This document shows positions 24,023 through 36,896 of a DNA stretch of 64,000 nucleotides, in pieces. The position numbers and the translations under genes were made by a program. The number at the start of each line of letters is the position of its first letter. The first letter of the stretch is position 1. The stretch is from positions 140,080 to 204,079 of the forward strand of contig RXIC02000003.1 of the NCBI GenBank assembly GCA_003952965.2, written 5' to 3'. Origin of the DNA: Morella rubra. Taxonomy: Eukaryota > Streptophyta > Magnoliopsida > Fagales > Myricaceae. Under the pieces are notes generated by a model. The model was given only the letters and a program-made list of their open reading frames with translations, was not told the origin of the DNA and searched no databases.

Positions 24023-24340
24023 GGACACACAGTTGGATTTATGTTTTTATTTATTTGTTTCAGACATATGTGTTTATTTAGATTTGGGTTTTTATTTACG
24101 TATTTGGGATATTTATGTTTATTTGTGGATATGTAGTGACTTTGATTACAGCTTATGTGTTTTTAATTTGTATTTTTTTTCCACACACTTAGATACGTTA
24201 ATTGACCAAAATAACATTTTGATGGCAAAATTAACAAAAATTGCAAAGTTAAACAAGTAAATAAAATACGATCTGAATAAAATTTAAGTACATACAAGTA
24301 ATATATAAGATTTTAAATAAAACTCAGTTTTTTAAAGTTT
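24023..24340. other. AT-rich 3' spacer
   Basis: T-rich, then A-rich sequence follows the Transposase_32-like gene. The open frame at 24,033-24,260 is low-complexity (Tyr, Leu, Phe-rich) and is not supported as a gene. Confidence 0.4.
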
Positions 24341-25225
24341 AAGATCATCGATCGATCGGTGTTTTAGGTGATCGATCGTTTAAGTACGGTGTCGTTTAGA
24401 TATTTCTAACCGACCGATCGTTAAAATTGAACGATTGATCGTTAAAATTGACTGATCGATCATCAATAATGAAATGATCGATCGTCAAGGATGCCGTCGT
24501 TTTTGCTTTCGCGTACCGATCGATCGTCATGGCACACTGATCGATCGTAAGTATGCGTCATCATTTTCATTAGACGAAGCGATTGATTGTTAACATAAAG
24601 CGGTCAATCGTCTGAACACTACCGTTTTAAACTCAGAGGGCGATTGATCGGTTAGATTTGTTGATCGATCAGTATCTAAATTTAGTGATTAAACATTTGT
24701 GATGGAATAATGTGAGCTTAAATAATTAAAAAGACAAAATATATATTAACAAAGTATGTTAGGATATATTTAGATTACATAAAAACATATCAAATATACT
24801 TTATTAATATTTAGGAAAGCATCTACAAGTTGTACATGTTAAATCAAAAAAACATTTGTAAGAGTTAGTATGAGCAATGTACTAAGATGTCGTAAACTAG
24901 TGATATAAAACTTATTTAACACATGATTATAAGTTATTAGTATAAAGTACGTATTAAAATGACATGTTAAGTAAAATAATTTTAATAATTAAGTCATTTG
25001 TTATTTAATGATTGATCGGTATGTGACCGATCAATTGGTTAAGGATGGTGTCATTTAACGTTTAAGATCGATCGATCGATCGTATATTACTGACGATCGA
25101 TCGCTATCATTCGTCGTCATTTTGAATTCGTTAAATGATCGATCGTCGTAATGTGGGGATCGATCGGTTCAAAAACTTCGTGGGAATTTTAAAGCTAACA
25201 AGGCGATCGATCGCTTTTGTGGCCA
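24340..25225. promoter_or_regulatory. Second array of GATCGATC-type sites
   Basis: About twenty more copies of the CGATCGATCG motif and its variants lie in two clusters (24,347-24,675 and 25,010-25,225) separated by AT-rich DNA. With the first array they bracket the gene at 22,840, as expected for subterminal repeats at the two ends of one CACTA element. Confidence 0.7.
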
Positions 25226-25369
25226 ATCGATTGGTGTTTATTGTGCTTGAAATGCTAAAATGCTCTAACTCCGTGGGTAAAGTGCAAAACACACCCACGG
25301 CAACGAAGAGAGTGAAGGCTTGCGGCAATGAGCTATTTCCCTCTTAAATTTAGCCCAAATACTGTCCTT

Positions 25370-26450
25370 TTAGTTGAGAGAGTGTTTAGAATAGATTAAG
25401 AGAAAGCCCAAGCTCAAATTCATATTCCTAAATGGATTGAAACCATCAGTGGTCAGCCCCAGTCTTACATTGCGAGCCTCAGAACAAAACCATCCATGCA
25501 ATTGGTCAAACTCCATCCATGCGATTGAATTAGCTTGGTGTCGTAGCACTCCATCATCCTTCACCCGCTTCTCGTCATGCCATCTTGTATCCGATGCAAT
25601 ATTCCTATATCTATATAACCTTTGAAGCCTTGGGATTAGAGGAAAATGCTGAAGCACCTTTTCAGGAATCTTATACGGACTATTGAATCATTCTTCCACC
25701 TTGACTCAACACATATTGGACATTCAACCTGTCGACTGTTTTGCTTGTAGAACAAAACACAATCATTCTTGCAAGAATGTATATTCACGTAGTCAAGCCC
25801 TAGCCATCGTTTTAGTTGTTTAGCCTTGTAATGATTTCGTGGTAAGCATTCACCAATGGGTAGTGCTTTTTTGAACAAGTCCAAGAACATATTAAACGCA
25901 GAAATACTAATGTTGTTCAAAGTCTTCACATGCAGCATTCACACAACAAATGATAACTAGGAAAACTTCTCACAGCCTGGATACAATGGACGTTAAGCGT
26001 CTTCCCACATATTAATGAACTCCCTAAAATTTGACCCTAAAACAGATGTATCATGTGTTTCACCACTACCCATACTGCCTAGTTCCTTCCACTCACCTCC
26101 AAATAGGCCAGCCTCGATGTCTTCTAGCATGTCTCTCATTTCATCGTTAATCTCATCCTCATTAATCTTTAAATGAGGCACATGATCGCTTATAGATTCA
26201 AGGTGCAGTCATACCGCTCCCCATGTAACACACAATGCATGTATGTTGGGTCAATGTCGTTGACAAACAAATAACTCTCTATAATTGTTATGCCTTGGAA
26301 ATTGATGTTTGAACACTTTTTACATGGGCATTTAAACCGACCCTGACTATCAACTGTTGAATGTGCAACCTCCATTAATTGTCTAACCCCCTCCGCGTAC
26401 TCGTAATCCTTTCCACACCTATCCGTTAGCTGCATCCAACTCTTGTCCAT
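25370..26450 (-). pseudogene. TNP2 transposase N-terminal half
   Basis: On the reverse strand this begins MDKSWMQLTDRC with RFKCPCKKCSN (transposase-associated domain) and LHGE. It then gives NDEMRDMLEDIEAGLFGG, LPRNHYKAKQLKRWLGLDYV, NDCVLFYKQN, LQHFPLIPRLQRLYRY, DGVLRHQANSIAWMEFD and RNVRLGLTTDGFNPFRNMN. It keeps the section deleted in the copy at 15,940. Frameshifts occur near 25,950 and 25,640. It stops at about 25,380, next to the GATCGATC segment, so the catalytic C-terminal half is lost. Its 5' side (26,860 on) carries TGTCGACACA motifs, which suggests it belongs to that family. Confidence 0.8.
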
Positions 26451-26459
26451 TGTCAACAC

Positions 26460-27700
26460 ACCTACACATAACTATATCCGCTGGCAAAATATACAAAATC
26501 AGCGTGGTGTCTCTAACATAAAATAAAATTTGCAACAACACTACATGTTTCGCCACGATAACCCGTGACAAAACTAATTTTCACCAATTATAAGCTCTCA
26601 TCGTCAATAATCCTTTCAAAATGTAATATTGTGCCTTTTATTTCTAAATAGACTTCAAGGTAAAAACCTCCCAACCAATACCTAACAAATGATATTCCAA
26701 GAGAATTGACTACCACACTATTCGAAAGTCTCTTTGTATTCTCTAACACCTTTAAATAATCTAAAATGTCAAAATATTTCATTGTAAATGCTCAAGTAAA
26801 AATTAGAATGAAAATGACACCCTCCATTAGCAGCAAAATATCTCCAGCGTTGGTAGTCTCGACACATAATGATATATGTGTCGACACTTGTCAAGTACAC
26901 CCGATAAGAATTTTAAAGTGTTGACACATGTTATGATAGTGTTGAGACATACCACGTACACCTAAGTTAACCATGTGAAGGTTCAGGACACAAAATTCCT
27001 AAAATTCCTAGCAAATCAACAATCATGATTAAAAAGAACTCAATAATCTTGAGTTTATTCATAATATTCATATATTTCACGGCAAATCAATAATAACAAT
27101 GATCTTTCATTAATTAATCAACAATCAATAATCAATTAATGAGAAATATTATGATATGAAAAATTTACCCTTCAGTCATTAAATATCACCCTCATGTAAC
27201 AAAGAATTGAAATTGATGTAGGACTTACACTACGGTAGCCTATCACACACATGAAAAACATGTATAATAATTCCAACACATAAAAACATGCATTTTATGT
27301 CTAACCACATCTGGTTCCCCCAAATATTGCTAAACTAAATCCAATCATATTCGATGATTTTCATACCAGACAACAACAACCCAATAATGTAAAGTTCATT
27401 ACCTTAAAGTGGATTAAAAAGTGCAATTCATTAAAACACTAGTGTAGGATCGGCGGGATATCTCTCTCTCTCTCTCTTTAGAATGGACTGCTCATGGTTG
27501 GTAGGAGCTCTCTCTGTCTAGCCAGTCAAGTAGATGGATCACTCTTGCCTATTCGGTTTGGATTGTGGTTGGCACTGACTAGGAAGTAGCTTGCTGCTGC
27601 ATCAGTGTTTGTCGTCTAGAAGCTTCTCTCGAAGCTTTACCTTCTGCACTTTTTTTTTCTTTAAAGCTTTACAGTCTACACACTTATCATTTTTTTATGT
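26460..27700. promoter_or_regulatory. Upstream region of TNP2 with TGTCGACACA sites
   Basis: This AT-rich DNA has CTCGACACATAATG, TGTGTCGACACTTG, GTGTTGACACATG and GTGTTGAGACATACC at 26,860-26,960, variants of the palindrome TGTGTCGACACA. A CT microsatellite lies at 27,462-27,478. I see no gene in the rest. Confidence 0.55.
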
Positions 27701-28060
27701 TTACCACCTCACAATCATTATGTGTTGTGTTTGAAGATGTCCGAATGCGAATTGGTTCCTTCCCTCCATGCAAGCGCCAAATTCATACACATACAAATTT
27801 TTCGACATTCAGTGTTATTCGAACATGAGAAGGACATAAACTTAGATCACATAGGTCAAATGGGCATTTTTTCATTTCTTTCTTTGCTCATCTTTCATAG
27901 CCATATTTAATTATTTCAATTTTTTATCATGTATTACAGATACAAAAATATGCATACATCATTTTTACTTTAATAAAATTAAAATATCATAATCAAACAT
28001 ACATTCCAACATGTGTTCTTATGCAATAGCTTATATATTAAATTACTTAGTAATATGTTA
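27700..28060. other. AT-rich spacer
   Basis: Nothing recognised. The short open frame at 27,722-27,910 has no domain that I recognise. Confidence 0.4.
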
Positions 28061-28151
28061 ACATAATGTGCTTCATACATTATATTCACCATGTATGGAG
28101 CACATTACATCAAACACAGTATATAGACACTTATAAAATATTAATATATAA

Positions 28152-28198
<47 letters not shown>

Positions 28199-28990
28199 TG
28201 TACTTAGTGTACGCATAGAAACTAATGTACTCTCACATTATATCATACCCAAAATATATAGATACCTATAAAATATTAATATATAATGATATATATATAT
28301 ATGAAATAGAAATAGAAATATATTAATGTAATTAGTCTCAATATACAGATACTATTGTGTTTCATACATTATATTCACCATATACCCTCACATTATATCA
28401 TACACAAAATATAGACTCTTATAATATAAAAAAAAAACATATGAATTGAAATATATGAATGTACTTAGCGGCAATATATAGATACTAATGCACTCCAAAT
28501 ATTATATTCACCATATACCCTCACATTATATCAAACACAAAATATATACCCTTATAATAATAATAAAAATGTAATGAATAGAAATAATTAACGTACTTAG
28601 CGTCAATATGTAGATACTAATGTGCTCCATACATTATATTCACCATGTACCCTCTCATTATATCATACACAAAATATAGACCCTTATATTATAACAAAAA
28701 AAAAATATATGAATAGAAATATATTAATGTACTTAGTGTCAATATATTATAGTAATGTGCTTCATACATTATATTCATCATGTACCCTATCATACACAAA
28801 TATAGACCCTTCTAATAAAAAAAATATAATGAATATAAATATATTAATGTATTTAGTGTCAATATATATATACTAATGTGATACATACATTATATTGTTC
28901 ATGTACCCTCACATTATATCATCTACAAAATATATAGATACTTATATAATACTAATATATATATATATATAGAATAGAAATATATTAATG
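28060..28990. repeat. Tandem array, about 133-bp unit
   Basis: About seven head-to-tail copies of an AT-rich unit. The phrase ATTATATTCACCA or a close variant recurs at 28,079, 28,368, 28,501, 28,633, 28,768 and 28,889, giving steps of 132-135 bp, with one double step and one shorter step of 121 bp. A TA run (about 28,153-28,194) expands the second unit. It looks like a small satellite or minisatellite inside a transposon. Confidence 0.8.
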
Positions 28991-29279
28991 TAAATTTTCT
29001 TAAGTGTTATTTTTTGCGACTTGCCCTGCTATATTTAATGCCAATATATGTTCGTATACTATACTACCAAGTTATATTAAAAGCATGTTTTTTCATTAAA
29101 CAAAAATAATGTCATCGAATATATGTTCGAACATACTAACGTTGTATGTTATTTTTTGTGACTTTCACTGTCATATTTAATGAACCAATATTTTGTTTGT
29201 ATACTATATTACCAAGTTATATTAAAAGCTGTTATTTCATTTAATAAAAATAATGCCATCGAACATATGTTTGAGCATA

Positions 29280-29760
29280 CTGACATTGTATGGTGTCAAC
29301 ACATTATTGCCTATGTGTCGACACATTATGCGAGTTTGCCGAAATTCCTAGAACATTTCCAACTCATCATATAGCAACAAAAAGACTTGAGTACCCCTCC
29401 AACGGTACATTTAAGGGTTTTGAAGACCATTGAAGACAAGGGGACTATAAATATAACAAGATAGAGAGAGAAAGTTCTTTGAAGGACAGAGAAGACCTCA
29501 CCTCTCAAGAGATCTAGTGCTCAAACATGTCAAGCCTAATGCTTTCCTACTTGAATCTTGTCTTCCTGCTCACCACTCATGTTTGTAGAAGAAATCCATT
29601 GGGTTATTGATATCTTTGAAGAGAGTTAAAGCTAGCATCATAAGCATTGTATAGCCATCGATGTAAAGCTTCATTATCAACTGTGAACCTAATCTTTACT
29701 TGCTATGTGAAGAATAGTGGTGACTATCTAACCCTATCTCTGATTTATTTGCACTAGATT
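29280..29760 (+). mobile_element. LTR-like promoter segment with TGTCGACACA
   Basis: TGTCAACACATT and TGTGTCGACACATT are followed by CCAACTCATC, CTCCAACGG, a TATA-like GGACTATAAATATAAC (29,444) and an AG-rich leader. The order resembles the segment at 60,015-60,360 (TGTGTCGACACATT, CCAACTCATCC, CCTCCAACGG, TTTAAATAGAAG). It is probably a diverged copy of the same LTR promoter. Limits are uncertain. Confidence 0.4.
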
Positions 29761-29809
29761 TTAATTGGTGTGCAATTTCCTTCGGACTGATTTGTGTATA
29801 AATATTTTA

Positions 29810-30170
29810 TTAATATTTTGATTGATTGCATAAATAGTGCAATTTGGTCGTTGTTGTTAAAATACTTTTTGTGCATTAATTATTCATAGCTGTTTTTGTA
29901 ACATGTTTTTGAAATATGTTTAAGGAAAAATTTATATTGATTGCATTAATTGTGCGTTTGGTTATTGGTAAATTACATTTCGTGTATTAATTATTCATAA
30001 CTGTTTTTGTAACATATTTTTGAAATATATTTAAGCAAAATTTTATATTAATTGCACTACTTGTGCATTTGGTTGTGGTTAAAATACATTAAATATTCTT
30101 AGGTGTTTTTGTAATATGTTTTTGAAATATATTTAAGCAAAAATTTTGAAATATATTTTTTTAGGTGTTT
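29810..30170. repeat. Tandem repeat, about 105-bp unit, three copies
   Basis: The phrase CTGTTTTTGTAACATG/ATA followed by TTTTTGAAATAT.TTTAAG recurs at about 29,890, 30,000 and 30,101. The third copy is diverged. The sequence is AT-rich and noncoding. Confidence 0.65.
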
Positions 30171-30249
30171 GTGTATATGGTGGGGTCTACAGAAATGTGA
30201 GCTAACAAAAAAATTTTGAATTAGAAAATATTTTAAAAATCATTAACCA

Positions 30250-30460
30250 TCCATGGCCATCATTTTTGTTGAAACTGCATGTCATGTGTCCCTGCATATT
30301 GTAACAGACATGTCGACTCTTCTGGTTAATTTTTTTTTATCACTAGACATATATGTGTCGACATCATCAAACAATGTTGTCAACACATTTATCATCTTCC
30401 CAAGAGCCATTTTAACAGCGTCGACACTCTCTCATTATGTTTCGACACATATTTCGAAAT
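30250..30460. promoter_or_regulatory. Cluster of TGTCGACA-type sites
   Basis: ATGTCGACTC, TGTGTCGACATC, TTGTCAACACAT, GCGTCGACACTC and TTTCGACACATA occur within 160 bp, the same motif family as at 26,860 and 33,240. Confidence 0.55.
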
Positions 30461-31149
30461 GATAACTTCTAAAATGGTTCGCGATCCTTATAAAAAAACT
30501 TAGGACACAGGGCACATGGTTTCATCATTTTCTCCCATTATGTTTTAGGTGTTATTTGGTTGCTGAGAAAATGTGGGAAGGGTGAGGAAATGGAATTGGG
30601 ATTCTTGGTCTTATATTTCTAAGCTATCAAACAACGGGTTTCCATGTCTTGTTTCTTCTATTTTCATTTTGTTTCTAGATCTTCGTTGTTTCTCATTATT
30701 TAATTTAAAAGGAATTTGTTACTTTTCCATGTTCTAGGGATGGACTTATGAAATCACCGCCAGATTTTAGTGCTAGACCTTTGTTTTCCTTTCTGATCAC
30801 ATTAGGGTCTTTCAAACATGACACGCTGTAGGCATTTTAGATTTTTGTTTTCTTATTGCGCCTCATGGGGTATGGAATATAAATTTTTGGGTAAACTACT
30901 AGTATATGCATTACGGAATCACTTTAATAGGTTTGATAGTTCGCCTTGTCATCCAAAAGCGTTTTCCTGTGATGCAGAACTTGCATTGGAAATTTTCCTT
31001 CGTTTTCTATTTTTTGTATCAGCTCCTTCTATAGCCCATTTTCTGCCCAAAATGGAACCGGAATTTTTGGATTATGTTTTCGAAAATTCTGGTTCTATTT
31101 CGGCCCATTCCGGAATGAAACTGGAGTGAAATTTTTGGTTCTGGTGAGT

Positions 31150-32090
31150 ACCGGAATTGGAACTGGTTCCATCCGTTCCGGTACTCACCCTTAGCATGAA
31201 TCTTGGACATTTGATGCTTAACCAAATGAAGGCTGCAACCGAAATGAAAACGCAAGGACTTCCTTATGCCATGATTTTTACCCACTTGTTTTCTGTATTT
31301 GATGGTGAAGTCACTGGGGAAGTTAGAGAGAAACCCAAAGAGACCAAGGAATACAATAAGAAAACCTTGAGGCTGATGGAGTTTGTTGAAATTGATGATT
31401 AGGAATGCATGAGGAAAGGTGTGGTGACACATAAAAAGGTTGATTCAAAGGCAGAGGAAGAAGAAGAGGAGGGTGATGATGGAGAAGGTGATAATGAGGG
31501 GACCCCTATAGCTAATAGGAGTCATATAAGTGATAGGACTCCAATGAGTGATAGGACTCTGGTGTTGGGATCTCATAAACTACTAATTGCATCATCCTCC
31601 AGAACTTAGGCCTCCAATGCCCATGAGCCTCATTTGGGTCACCTTGACGCATCCATTGCTTACTTGAAGATTGAGCAGCAGAAATTGAGTAAGAGTGTTA
31701 AGGATATCGCTACCAGTGTGAAGACAAGATTTGCTGATATGTAGAAGATTCTCATTGATCATACTGAACACTTTGGGACAAGTTGACAGAGATTTGAGGT
31801 TCCTCCAAAACCAAGTCAGCAATAGCATAATAGTGGCAATTAATGTGATTCAAGGCCAATGATGAGTTTAAGGCCACCTCTGTGAAGCTTCAAACCTTTG
31901 TGAAGAAATCACAGGAGGATATCACTTAAGTCACTGAGGTCTACGTGAATATTGATAGATTACTTCGTTCTCATGTGATAAAGTGGACATACTGGTTCAC
32001 CATCACTTGGATGCAATTCTTGAAGAAGTTTGAAGTAGAGTTTGAACCTTTACCACCTCAAAAAAAGAAGAAACGATTCTAGCCCTTTTA
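31150..32090 (+). pseudogene. Transposase_32-like C-terminal part
   Basis: Broken frames give LGHLMLNQMKAATEM, LPYAMIFTHLFSVFDGEVTG, the acidic stretch KAEEEEEEGDDGEGDNEG, two repeats of SDRTPM/SDRTL, and the helical IAYLKIEQQKLSKSVKDIAT. This is the usual second half of the plant transposon ORF: an LPYGM-like motif, an acidic linker and a coiled C-terminus ending in a Lys-rich tail near 32,080. Stops at 31,400, 31,607 and 31,742 break it. The start of the gene is not clearly recognised in 30,560-31,150. Confidence 0.5.
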
Positions 32091-32199
32091 GAGAGACTTG
32101 CTGTTGTTTTTCTTTTGCTCTAGTCGAAGACAGTTTTGTTGTAATAGTTATTTTCATCCTCGTTATGATTAGAAATAATTATTTTACTTGTATTTGCTG

Positions 32200-32400
32200 A
32201 ACCCCAAATTTTATCACGGGTTTATTATGTTAATGTTATTGGACATCTCTTTTGAGTTATTAAGTTAATGTTATTGGACAGGTTTATTATATTAATATTA
32301 TTGAACATCTGCTTTGAGCATTTATTTTAATGTTATTGGACAAGTTTGTTGGACATCTCTTTTGAGTTATTATTTGCTGAACCGTAGGTTTTATAACAGT
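32200..32400. repeat. Short tandem repeat, TTAATGTTATTGGACA
   Basis: Four diverged units of about 50-70 bp share TTAATGTTATTGGACA and TTTTGAGTTATT. The sequence is AT-rich and noncoding, just after the Transposase_32-like gene. Confidence 0.6.
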
Positions 32401-33234
32401 TTTGTTGTAATATTTGATTATCAAATACTGATTATAATGTACTTTGAGAAATGCTTAACTCAAAGCACTTAAGTAAGGAAGTTTGAGAAACTTTTGAAGG
32501 TAGTTTTTTTGCTCTCTTATCTCAAATATTGAAGTCTTAAGTTTTGGTTGGGTATTTGGAAGTTTAAGTAGAAATGGAGGATATGCATAGAAGTGCTTTT
32601 TACTTATTTTTGAATTTTGGAGAACCTCCATTTACAAAGGGAATCTTGCATTTTGGGGAACCTCTAGTTACATTCCCTGACATGCTTTTATACTTTGGCA
32701 ATGACAAATTGTCTACATATATACCAGCAACATTATACGAGATGACAATATTATAGGAATTAGAGTTGCTCCTTCTAAAATGGCAAAGAGAAGTCCTTGG
32801 ACCACTTATATTTTGCCTATCCTTTATCACAGGGAATATGGTTTGTGGGCTGCAATACAGTTCTAGGGTAAGTCACTAAGCAGTCGAAGCACTCAAAGAA
32901 ATCTAAGCTCAGTTTGATGAAGAATGTTGAGACATATCAGACGAAGCAGTCTACATTTAGGAAATTGGGGTTTTCTTCTCTTTCTTGAGGAACCAATATT
33001 ATGTTGCAACTGTGATTCTCTCATTGGTTATTTTTCTCTACTTTGCTATATTATTGGGAAATATAAAAATCTCTTTATTCCTTTGCATTGAACCTATTCG
33101 ATATCATACAAATATTGATTTGTCCACTAATTGTATAGAGGATATGTCCACTAAATATGCACAGGTTGACAATGTCATCACTACTTTAAATCATTTGCAA
33201 TGAAGGGCATAGAATATGATCAGTACCATATTAA

Positions 33235-33435
33235 TTTAATTGTGTGATAAGTCAGTCTATCGACGCCATTGGTAGTGTTGACACATGGGGTGAAAGAGTC
33301 GACACATCGCATTGTTACCCGATTATCGAATTAGATGGTGTCGACATATTGAAGAATAGTGTCAACACTTTGCACTCCCACCCTAATGCAATTTTGATGG
33401 TGTCGTACATGGAATATTATGTGTCGACATGTAAA
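33235..33435. promoter_or_regulatory. Cluster of TGTCGACA-type sites
   Basis: TATCGACGCC, TGTTGACACATG, GTCGACACATCG, TGTCGACATATT, TGTCAACACTTT and TGTGTCGACATG lie within 200 bp. This is probably a transposon subterminal region. Confidence 0.6.
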
Positions 33436-33699
33436 TCTCCAGGAAGCTTGTTATTAAATGGATATATTTGTTTCTTTTATCGTTGAGTTTTGCACCCATT
33501 TCCTCTTTCCTTTAAGCAATTTTAACGTTCAAAATTTTAGTCCCTCAATTTTTCCTTCCTGTAATATGACCATTTGGACAGATTTTTATGCATAGTGATT
33601 AATAGAAGTGCACGTTTGGACAAATTATTGCAAAATAGAAGATTTAAAAGGAGAAATTCAATGGAATTTTGTCCAAATTTACACAAGATATGTCTACAT

Positions 33700-35337
33700 A
33701 GAAGTGCACTGAAGATACATCTTCCCTACAGCATAAAAGTGCAACCACCTACAACCTTCCGTACAAGAAAATGCAGAAATACACCCAATGGCTACTCCAA
33801 AAAAACCCATGAACCCAACATCATGACTTTCAGATGTCTTTCCTTTGCTTTGTGTCAATCAGTGATCTATTTTTCCATTAATTTCATCTTGCAAATCTCG
33901 TCCTCCATTGATTTCATCTTGCGAATCTCGTCCTCCATCATGCCATCTTCCGGACTATCGATGACAAAATATCATTGCCACTTTTTGATTGCAGGTGGTC
34001 AACCCATCGAAAGAACTTACATGCATCAGTTGTCTGACATAAAAACAAATGTTATTTACAATTGGAAGTCAAAACAAAAATTGTATGGTCACGTAAATCA
34101 TTCACTTGCACATTAGTCATTTATAATTGGAAGTCAAAACACAATGCTTATTTGTTACAATGATCGATTAAGATACAAAGTTCACAATGTATGTGTGTCA
34201 AATGAACCTAACAAAGAGGGATAAGAAGAAAAAGGGTTATATACAGTTTCCTATGTAATGCAAAAAAGTGTATTAGAATTAAAATATCAAAAATTAAGGA
34301 CTAAAAATCATGTTCAGATGACAAATTCCAGTAAAAAATCATCAATTTTTCACTCCAGTGGAAGAGAATATGGACTAAGGACAGGCCTATAACGAAATTC
34401 AAATACCAGATCAATTAGTTACAAGGAACAGATTTAAAGGATCTCCTTTTGAATAGCAAGAATATGTTGATTAAAAAACATACCAATCACCAGATACACT
34501 CGTTATAGATGTTGTCTAACAGTAAAGAAAATATTCATAGAAAGAACTAAACATGTGCCCAACCATGAAACTTGAAAAAGGAAGAGAAAGTATATCAATG
34601 GCTATTTGTTTTGTTTAAAAATAACTTATTTCTTTCAAGTATAATGCATTTTATAATTGACCCAGAAGTGAAGCAAATACTTTAGGGAAGTAGCAAAGGC
34701 AAACCAAATGAGAAAATGGGAGATACGAAAAAGACTTTACCATCTGACAGATTAAAACCAAAAATTATAAAAGATATTTTAGGCATTCTACTAGCAAGGA
34801 ATTATATGATGGCGTGAGATCAAAACACAATTAGACCCTAAATGAAGCAAAATAATCCACATGAACTTCGAACCTGACCTCATGTAAAAGCAGTTTTCCA
34901 AAAAATGAGATTACCATAAACTACTACTTGTCAAGAAAATTTGATGAAGATCAAGTGACACATATGATTAATCAAGTATTTGCATTCTTTAATTAACCAG
35001 ATACAAAACATTCTCATTCTAGGAGCAATCCCTTCTAGCTATAAACTTAAATTTACATTGGAATTTAGTACATGAGCCATTAAAAGAATAAGACGAAATT
35101 CACCATAGTTCCACAAGAAAAAAATACATACACTTGAGCTGCAACATACCTCGAACAGCCATAAAAAAGGCATCGTGGGTTTGCAGCCGTAAGAGACATT
35201 TTGACCCTTGCCAGTATTCTGCATTGGCATAAAGGAGGTTGTGGTAGATGACCTCCTCCTGAGATATCCAACCCACTCTGACATTCAACCTTACCAACTG
35301 ACACAGAAGAAAAGCTCAAACTCATCCTAATTGGCAT
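33700..35337 (-). pseudogene. GRF-type zinc-finger protein gene
   Basis: The exon at 35,337-35,152 starts MPIRMSLSFSSVSVGK and holds a GRF-like zinc ribbon (CQCRILARVKMSLTAANPRC, FYGCSRY), with a donor-like GTATGT after CSR. About 1.1 kb downstream the same strand gives ACKFFRWVD, the second half of the GRF finger, then a coiled coil with a 9-residue repeat (MEDEIRKMK, MEDEICKMK, LMEK) and a hydrophobic VGFMGFFGVAIGCISAF that looks like a tail anchor. That is the standard layout of small plant GRF-coiled-coil-TM proteins, whose role is poorly known. The splice frame does not join cleanly and a stop follows LMEK, so it may be decayed. TGTCGACA clusters lie on both sides. Confidence 0.6.
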
Positions 35338-35549
35338 TGAAGATATTCAGTGTTGAAGGATCAATTAGGGTTAAAGGTTTTAGGGGGTAAAATTTGGGGA
35401 TCTTGGATGAGGGGAGGGGAAGAAAGCTCGTGAATGTTGATAGGGCAGGTGAGTTGGCTATTTTTTCTTTTGACATGGCAAGGGATGACATCTAGTTTGG
35501 TGCTAATCTAAAGGGTTTACATAATGCTCAATGGGCATTCTACATACGA

Positions 35550-35595
35550 GATATGTGTCGACACATTGTTGCATGGGGTCAACACATACCATATT
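35550..35595. promoter_or_regulatory. TGTCGACACA sites
   Basis: TATGTGTCGACACATTG and GGTCAACACATACC occur together, beyond the start side of the GRF gene. Confidence 0.55.
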
Positions 35596-35599
35596 CAGA

Positions 35600-36896
35600 A
35601 TCAAACGTGATATGTTTAATTTTTGTTTTTATTCCACGTAAGCATGCGCGTGTATCGGAGATTTTTTTTTGACAATCACACATGGATTCAAACATGTGTC
35701 CTATGCACTCATCTAGAAAGTGCACATTCAAAAGCCCTTCAGTGATTAAAAATTAAATCAACGACACAAAGAAGAAGCAAAAGCTCCTCAGACGGCTCCC
35801 ACTTTGAAACCTAAAGCTTTTCTACCATAGAACTTTTGACCTTCGTCGCCTGACCGCTGAAAGCTGTAGGCTTTCTCATCCCTACTTCGAGGTAGTATGC
35901 TAACTGTGAAAAATAAATGAAATGATGCCTTTTTTGTGAAATGGGTTTGTTCATTGGAACTTTTCTTTCTTGGTTGTTGTTCATTAACGGGAATGATGGA
36001 TGGTGGCTGGAGGGTGGTTGGTTGGATGTTCTAGGTGATAGATTTGGTTTTGTTGATGAGATGAGGTGAGAATGGGAAGCTGTTCATTGGTGGAGAGTGG
36101 GTATGGTATGCAAGATGGAGATGATCCATTAGGGTGGGAGGATCGAGTGTTCGTAGAACTCCTCCCACCCTCCATTGCCTCTACTAGTGGTGCATTATGT
36201 CACCTCATGGTACATTTGGGCCGTAGGATGAAGAAATGGTGGATTTGGGCCTGCTCAATTATGCTTTTTGTGGAAGAGAAGCTCCACTAAGTTGACTTAG
36301 CCATGGGAGAGAGCTTGGGAGAAGAAAGGAAAAATTTTGGACAGCTTTTTGTTTTTGCAATGAATGTATCATAGTTTTTCTCATCAATTTTGTTGATTAA
36401 TTACATGTATAGAGTAGCAATAATTTGTATGTCTGCATTGTGTAATCGTTTGGGTTGGTTGTATATATGGGACAGTCTGATGTAGTCGAATGTGAAGTGT
36501 TAGTTCTATATATGGAACATTTTTTACCAACGAATTATGGTCCTTCCAATACCCCCAGATCTATCCCTCTCCAAATGGAAGAGCCACCAACTGAGCTACA
36601 GCTCACTGGCCATTTGATATTGTACAAATTTTGTTGCGTTATATATATGTCCAAAGTGCAATAGTTTGTTTTGTTTTCAAACTTAGTTGTTTAATGTTAT
36701 ATATTAATTTGAATCTTCCTTCTAAGTTATCTATTTCCCTTGTAGACTGTCACGTTTTACACTTTGTGTCTTTAATTGTTACAATCGTGTGCTGTTTTTG
36801 TGTGGATTAATAATATTGGTTTCCATTTAGGTGTTTTCTTTCACTGACGAGAATGTTAAATTTATTCTTTTGCAGACTTGGTTGATTAGTAACGTC
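35600..36896. other. Spacer before Transposase_32-like gene
   Basis: This is noncoding sequence, probably the 5' leader and an intron of the gene at 36,897, since an acceptor-like TTTTGCAG precedes its ATG. Open frames at 35,984-36,290 overlap on both strands and show no known domain. Confidence 0.4.

Noticed and set aside
21809..25225. GATCGATC repeats as methylation-type restriction sites or a bacterial signal
   Set aside because: They are confined to two blocks around a plant transposon gene and vary by single bases, which fits transposon subterminal repeats.
28153..28194. TA run as a possible regulatory element
   Set aside because: It is a simple microsatellite inside a tandem array.
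28060..28990. Regular repeats as a CRISPR array
   Set aside because: The units are about 133 bp head to tail with no unique spacers, and the DNA is a plant nuclear sequence.
33574..34116. 180-codon open frame on the plus strand
   Set aside because: It lies antisense to the GRF gene's second exon and coiled coil; its Ser/Ile-rich repeats are the complement of the EDEIxKMK repeat.
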